Under the pieces are notes generated by a model. That model made no database searches. It saw nothing but the letters and a program-made list of their open reading frames with translations, and was not told the DNA's origin. From Aggregatilineales bacterium (GTDB lineage Bacteria > Chloroflexota > Anaerolineae > Aggregatilineales > Phototrophicaceae): a stretch of 47,471 bases of DNA. A program made the translations under genes and the position numbers. Of the stretch, positions 44,453 through 47,471 are shown in pieces. Location of the stretch: positions 1 through 47,471 of the forward strand of contig JAUQWZ010000015.1 in NCBI GenBank assembly GCA_030834905.1. Reading direction: 5' to 3'. Position 1 is the first letter of the stretch, and the number at the start of each line of letters is the position of its first letter.

Positions 44453-45622
44453 ATGAAGCGCGGTCTCTTTCTTCTTGTGGCAGCTGGCGCCTTGATTGCG
44501 AGCCATTCTGCCTTCGGCCAGGCATCGGACAACGTGATCGAAGAGGTGCAAACCTCGATCATTGCCCAGGCACGGAGTTGGGAGACCACGCTGCTTCAAC
44601 ACGCGACCAACCTGTTCTGGTTGCTCGCGGGAATCGAGTTCGGCATTGCTGCGATTTGGCTGGCAATCAATGGCGCGACCCTCGAATCCTGGTTCGGTGA
44701 ACTGGTTCGCCGCATCATGTTCGTGGGCTTCTTTCTGTTCGTCCTCACCCAGGGGCCGGAACTGGGGAAGGCTGTCGTGAACAGTCTATTTCAGATCGGC
44801 TCCGGAACGGGCAGCGTGTCGCCATCGGCGATCTTTGACGCCGGCCTCGATGTCGCGGAGCGCATGACTGACAATCTGTGGTCATGGGATCCCAGGGAAT
44901 GGGGCAAGATGCTCATCGTCGGCATTTGCGCCCTCCTTGTCATCATCACATTCGGCTTCATGGCCGCCATCCTGCTCGGCGTTATGCTCGAGATGTATAT
45001 CGGCCTGCTGGCGGGTCTCATTCTGCTCGGCTTCGGCGGCTCGTCTTTCACCAAGGACTTCGCGATTAAATATCTGATCTACGCCTTCGGCATCGGCATG
45101 AAGATCATGGTTTTGGTCATGATCGCCGCCATTGGTTCCGAAGTCCTGCTCTCGGTCGCAAACAATCCGAACCTAAGCGATAGTTTCATCGGCCCCGCCT
45201 CCGTCGCCGGCCTCGCTGTCGTGATTGCGATGATCTCGCAGATGATTCCGCCAATGGTGCAAGGCCTGGTTCAGGGCGTTTCCGTTAGCAATGGCATGGA
45301 AGCCATCCGCAGCGGTGGCCAGGTTGCCGGCTTCGCGGCGGTCGGTGCTGGCATGGCGGCCGGCGGCGCCGGCGTTGTCAAAGGTGGGATGGCTGCCGCC
45401 TCGGCGGCATCGCAAGCCGGCGCATCGCGTGGCGCGGCTGCAATGGCCGGGTTGAAGGCCGCGGGTGGCGCGGTCGGTTCCGCGGCGACCGACAAGCTGA
45501 TGGGGATCCCCGGCGCCAAGATGGGTTCGACCCTCGGCCTCGCCAACGAAAAGCTGCGGCAAGGCAACAATCCGGGCACCCAGTCCAGAAATTCAAACAG
45601 AAAGATGGACGCCGACTCGTGA
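44453..45622 (+). CDS. trbL: TrbL (VirB6-like) membrane protein
   Basis: A 389-residue polytopic inner-membrane protein. A signal-like start (GLFLLVAAGALIASHSAFGQ) precedes about five hydrophobic segments, including FWLLAGIEFGIAAIWLAI and LLVIITFGFMAAILLGVMLE, and the TrbL/VirB6 text GLLAGLILLGFGGSSFTKDF. The C-terminus is a long Ala/Gly-rich stretch typical of TrbL. It follows trbK by six bases. Confidence 0.94.
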   Translation: MKRGLFLLVAAGALIASHSAFGQASDNVIEEVQTSIIAQARSWETTLLQHATNLFWLLAGIEFGIAAIWLAINGATLESWFGELVRRIMFVGFFLFVLTQGPELGKAVVNSLFQIGSGTGSVSPSAIFDAGLDVAERMTDNLWSWDPREWGKMLIVGICALLVIITFGFMAAILLGVMLEMYIGLLAGLILLGFGGSSFTKDFAIKYLIYAFGIGMKIMVLVMIAAIGSEVLLSVANNPNLSDSFIGPASVAGLAVVIAMISQMIPPMVQGLVQGVSVSNGMEAIRSGGQVAGFAAVGAGMAAGGAGVVKGGMAAASAASQAGASRGAAAMAGLKAAGGAVGSAATDKLMGIPGAKMGSTLGLANEKLRQGNNPGTQSRNSNRKMDADS

Positions 45623-45655
45623 GGTCGGCCGGCCGTATCGATCAGGCGAGGCTAG

Positions 45656-46318
45656 ATGGCGAAGCGCAAATACCCCGACAATCCATATCTGGCCGCCCGC
45701 TATGAGTGGAACGAGCGCTACGGCAGCTATATGCGCGCGGCCTCGGCATGGCGCACCGTCGGTCTGCTTTCGATGAGCATGGCGGTGATCGGGTTCGGCT
45801 ATGCCCTCTATCAGTCCACTCAAGTCAAGCTCGTTCCTTATGTGGTCGAGGTCGACAAGCTCGGCGCGGCGGTCCTGGCCGGCTTCCCCGCACAGATCGA
45901 ATATGCCGACGAGCGCGTTGTGCGTTCGATGCTCGGCGCATGGGTGTCGAACTTCCGATCGATCACCCCCGATGCGACCGTGCAGAAGGGCTATATCGAC
46001 CGCACCTACGCGATGCTGAAACAGCAGGACCCGGCGACCGAGAAGGTCAACAACTGGTTCCGCAACAACTCGCCCTTCGATCGCGCTCGCACGATGACGG
46101 TCTCGATCGAGGTCAACAACGTCGTCGCCCTCTCGAACCAGAGCTACCAGGTCGACTGGAGCGAGATCGAGCGCGACCGCGCGGGCAAGGAACTGCGCAC
46201 CCGCCGCTTTCGCGGCATCGCCACCGTGACCCTTTCGCCGCCCCAGGACGAGGCGGTCATTCGTCTGAACCCGATCGGCCTCTACCTCAAGGATTTCGAT
46301 TGGACGGCCCAGCTTTGA
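45656..46318 (+). CDS. trbF: TrbF (VirB8-like) protein
   Basis: A 220-residue VirB8-family assembly factor. The N-terminus [20 protein letters not shown] is a TrbF hallmark. A single membrane segment follows at about 38-58, then the periplasmic NTF2-like domain with VVEVDKLG and [20 protein letters not shown]. It lies 33 bases after trbL and 23 before trbG. Confidence 0.95.
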   Translation: MAKRKYPDNPYLAARYEWNERYGSYMRAASAWRTVGLLSMSMAVIGFGYALYQSTQVKLVPYVVEVDKLGAAVLAGFPAQIEYADERVVRSMLGAWVSNFRSITPDATVQKGYIDRTYAMLKQQDPATEKVNNWFRNNSPFDRARTMTVSIEVNNVVALSNQSYQVDWSEIERDRAGKELRTRRFRGIATVTLSPPQDEAVIRLNPIGLYLKDFDWTAQL

Positions 46319-46341
46319 GAAACGCTCGCGGAGTCAGAGTA

Positions 46342-47181
46342 ATGTTCAACCTCAAGAGGATGCGCGCGGGCGTGACTGTTACAACCCTGTTGCTGGGCAC
46401 GTTCGCCCTTAATGTCGCGGTTGCGGCCGATCAGCAGGGCCTCAGCGGCAACGAAATACGGGGAACCGGACTTTCCACCCAATGGCAGGGCACGGCCGCG
46501 GTGATGACGCGCGGGCCGGACGGCAAGGTCATTTACCTCTACGGCCAAACGCAGCCGTCCGTCGTTTGCTCGCCCCTCCAGCTCTGCGAAATCGAGCTGC
46601 AGGCCGGTGAAGCCGTGCGTGACGTGCTGGTGGGCGACACGGTTCGCTGGAAGGTCGAGCCGGCAACCTCCGGCTCGGCCGAAGGCCAGAAGATCCACCT
46701 GATCGTCAAGCCTTCGGAACCCGGGCTCGAGACGTCCATGGTGGTGACGACATCGCGGCGCACCTACCATATCCGGCTCAGGTCACATCATCGCGACTAC
46801 ATGGCCCGCGTTGCCTTCGAATATCCCGAAGACGTGCAGGCCAAGTTCGATGCCCTCAACGCGCGCGTCGAGGCGAGCATCATTCCCGGCGCCGGTGTCC
46901 CGGCCGAAAACCTGAGCTTCAATTTCGCTATCAGCGGACAGGCCCGATGGCGCCCGACCCGCGTCTACACCGATGGCGTCAAGACCTACATCCAGTTCCC
47001 CGGCCAGATGATGAGCGGCGATGCGCCGGTGCTGTTCGTCGTCTCAGGCGGCGAAAACCGCATCGTCAATTACCGGCTCAACGGGACGATGATGATTGTC
47101 GACTATGTGTTCGATCGCGCCGTGCTCATCTCCGGCGTCGGCTCCCGCCAGCAGAAGATCACTATTTCGAGGAAGGGCTGA
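46342..47181 (+). CDS. trbG: TrbG (VirB9-like) protein
   Basis: A 279-residue secreted core-channel protein. The signal peptide is about 1-28 ([13 protein letters not shown] then AD). VirB9 features are [17 protein letters not shown] and [15 protein letters not shown], then [20 protein letters not shown]. The C-terminal domain is in [23 protein letters not shown] 46342 is chosen because the open frame before it is a shadow of trbF. Confidence 0.95.
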   Translation: MFNLKRMRAGVTVTTLLLGTFALNVAVAADQQGLSGNEIRGTGLSTQWQGTAAVMTRGPDGKVIYLYGQTQPSVVCSPLQLCEIELQAGEAVRDVLVGDTVRWKVEPATSGSAEGQKIHLIVKPSEPGLETSMVVTTSRRTYHIRLRSHHRDYMARVAFEYPEDVQAKFDALNARVEASIIPGAGVPAENLSFNFAISGQARWRPTRVYTDGVKTYIQFPGQMMSGDAPVLFVVSGGENRIVNYRLNGTMMIVDYVFDRAVLISGVGSRQQKITISRKG

Positions 47182-47183
47182 CC

Positions 47184-47471
47184 ATGCGCGCCACCCACCG
47201 ACTTTCCCGTGTTCTGGCACTCGTTCTTCTCACCGGCGCAACGGCCGCCTGCACTACTACCGGCGGCGGCTATTTCACGCCAACCGTGAGTGCCGATGCC
47301 GCCGATCTATCGCCGGCCGCGGCTGCGGCCGTCGCCGGCGACATGGTCGCCAAGCTCGCCGAGCATGTCGGCCCGGGTACCGGCACGATCGTCATCAAAC
47401 CGGATGATTCCGCCTTCGGCCTGGCGCTCGAAGAGTCGCTGCGCGGCTGGGGCTATGCCGTCGCCTCGAAC
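47184..47471 (+). CDS. trbH: TrbH, 5' part, cut by the window edge
   Basis: The first 96 codons of the next trb gene are present. The start MRATHRLSRVLALVLLTGAT and AACTTTGGG give a lipoprotein-type signal with a cysteine at residue 23, as in TrbH. The mature part holds SPAAAAAVAGDMVAKLAEHV. It starts two bases after the trbG stop. trbI would be expected next but lies outside the window. Confidence 0.88.
   Translation, partial: MRATHRLSRVLALVLLTGATAACTTTGGGYFTPTVSADAADLSPAAAAAVAGDMVAKLAEHVGPGTGTIVIKPDDSAFGLALEESLRGWGYAVASN

Noticed and set aside
45706..46341. An N-terminal extension of trbG through trbF
   Set aside because: The reading is the +2 shadow of trbF; the signal peptide of TrbG begins at ATG 46342.
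1..47471. CRISPR arrays, tRNA or rRNA genes
   Set aside because: No regularly spaced repeat series and no cloverleaf or ribosomal sequence was noticed on either strand, although short tRNAs could be missed by eye.
38672..47471. A nearby oriT or relaxase gene
   Set aside because: No traA/virD2-like relaxase or recognisable nick site is present; transfer-initiation genes probably lie outside the window.

Overview
The window reads as a stretch of a large repABC plasmid (or chromid) from an alphaproteobacterium of the order Hyphomicrobiales (Rhizobium, Mesorhizobium, Aminobacter or Chelativorans type). The evidence is a complete repA-repB-repC replication and partition block, a LuxR/LuxI pair beside a trb mating-pair-formation operon in Ti-plasmid order, the GC-rich codon use, and the families of insertion sequence. 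No tRNA, rRNA or CRISPR array was seen.

Layout. (1) 1-11.3 kb is old catabolic cargo cut up by insertion-sequence debris: an IS5-type element, an IS3 orfA remnant, etfA/etfB, a dimethylglycine-dehydrogenase-like flavoenzyme, two decayed IS21 istB genes, a GntR regulator, an ISL3 scrap, and a dead three-gene operon resembling opine oxidase, HcnABC or D-hydroxyproline dehydrogenase. (2) 11.3-22.1 kb is a two-component flavin monooxygenase system of the nitrilotriacetate/EDTA monooxygenase superfamily. It has an LLM monooxygenase, a flavin reductase, a PotABCD-type ABC transporter with fused permeases, a shrunken second LLM gene and a decayed GntR regulator. Divergent from it are a DadA-like amine oxidoreductase, a RidA protein and an MFS transporter. 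(3) 22.1-27.4 kb is a complete bhcABCD operon with divergent bhcR, i.e. the beta-hydroxyaspartate cycle that turns two glyoxylate into oxaloacetate. (4) 27.5-29.0 kb is a dead ISKra4-like element at the cargo/backbone junction. (5) 29.2-37.5 kb is plasmid backbone: RHE_PE00001-type protein, serine recombinase, repC, antisense RNA, repB, repA, two parS-like sites, a WGR protein and a Fic protein. (6) 37.8-47.5 kb is quorum sensing (luxR, luxI) and trbBCDEJKLFG plus the start of trbH.

How it may fit together (inference). Several cargo enzymes belong to families that cleave N-substituted glycines or related amines: DMGDH with ETF, NtaA-type LLM plus flavin reductase, and a DadA/glycine-oxidase-like enzyme plus RidA. 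Such reactions commonly release glyoxylate or glycine, the two substrates joined by BhcC. The region may therefore be a transferable uptake, oxidation and glyoxylate-assimilation module. The substrate cannot be read from sequence. The many pseudogenes show the cargo is being rearranged and pruned.
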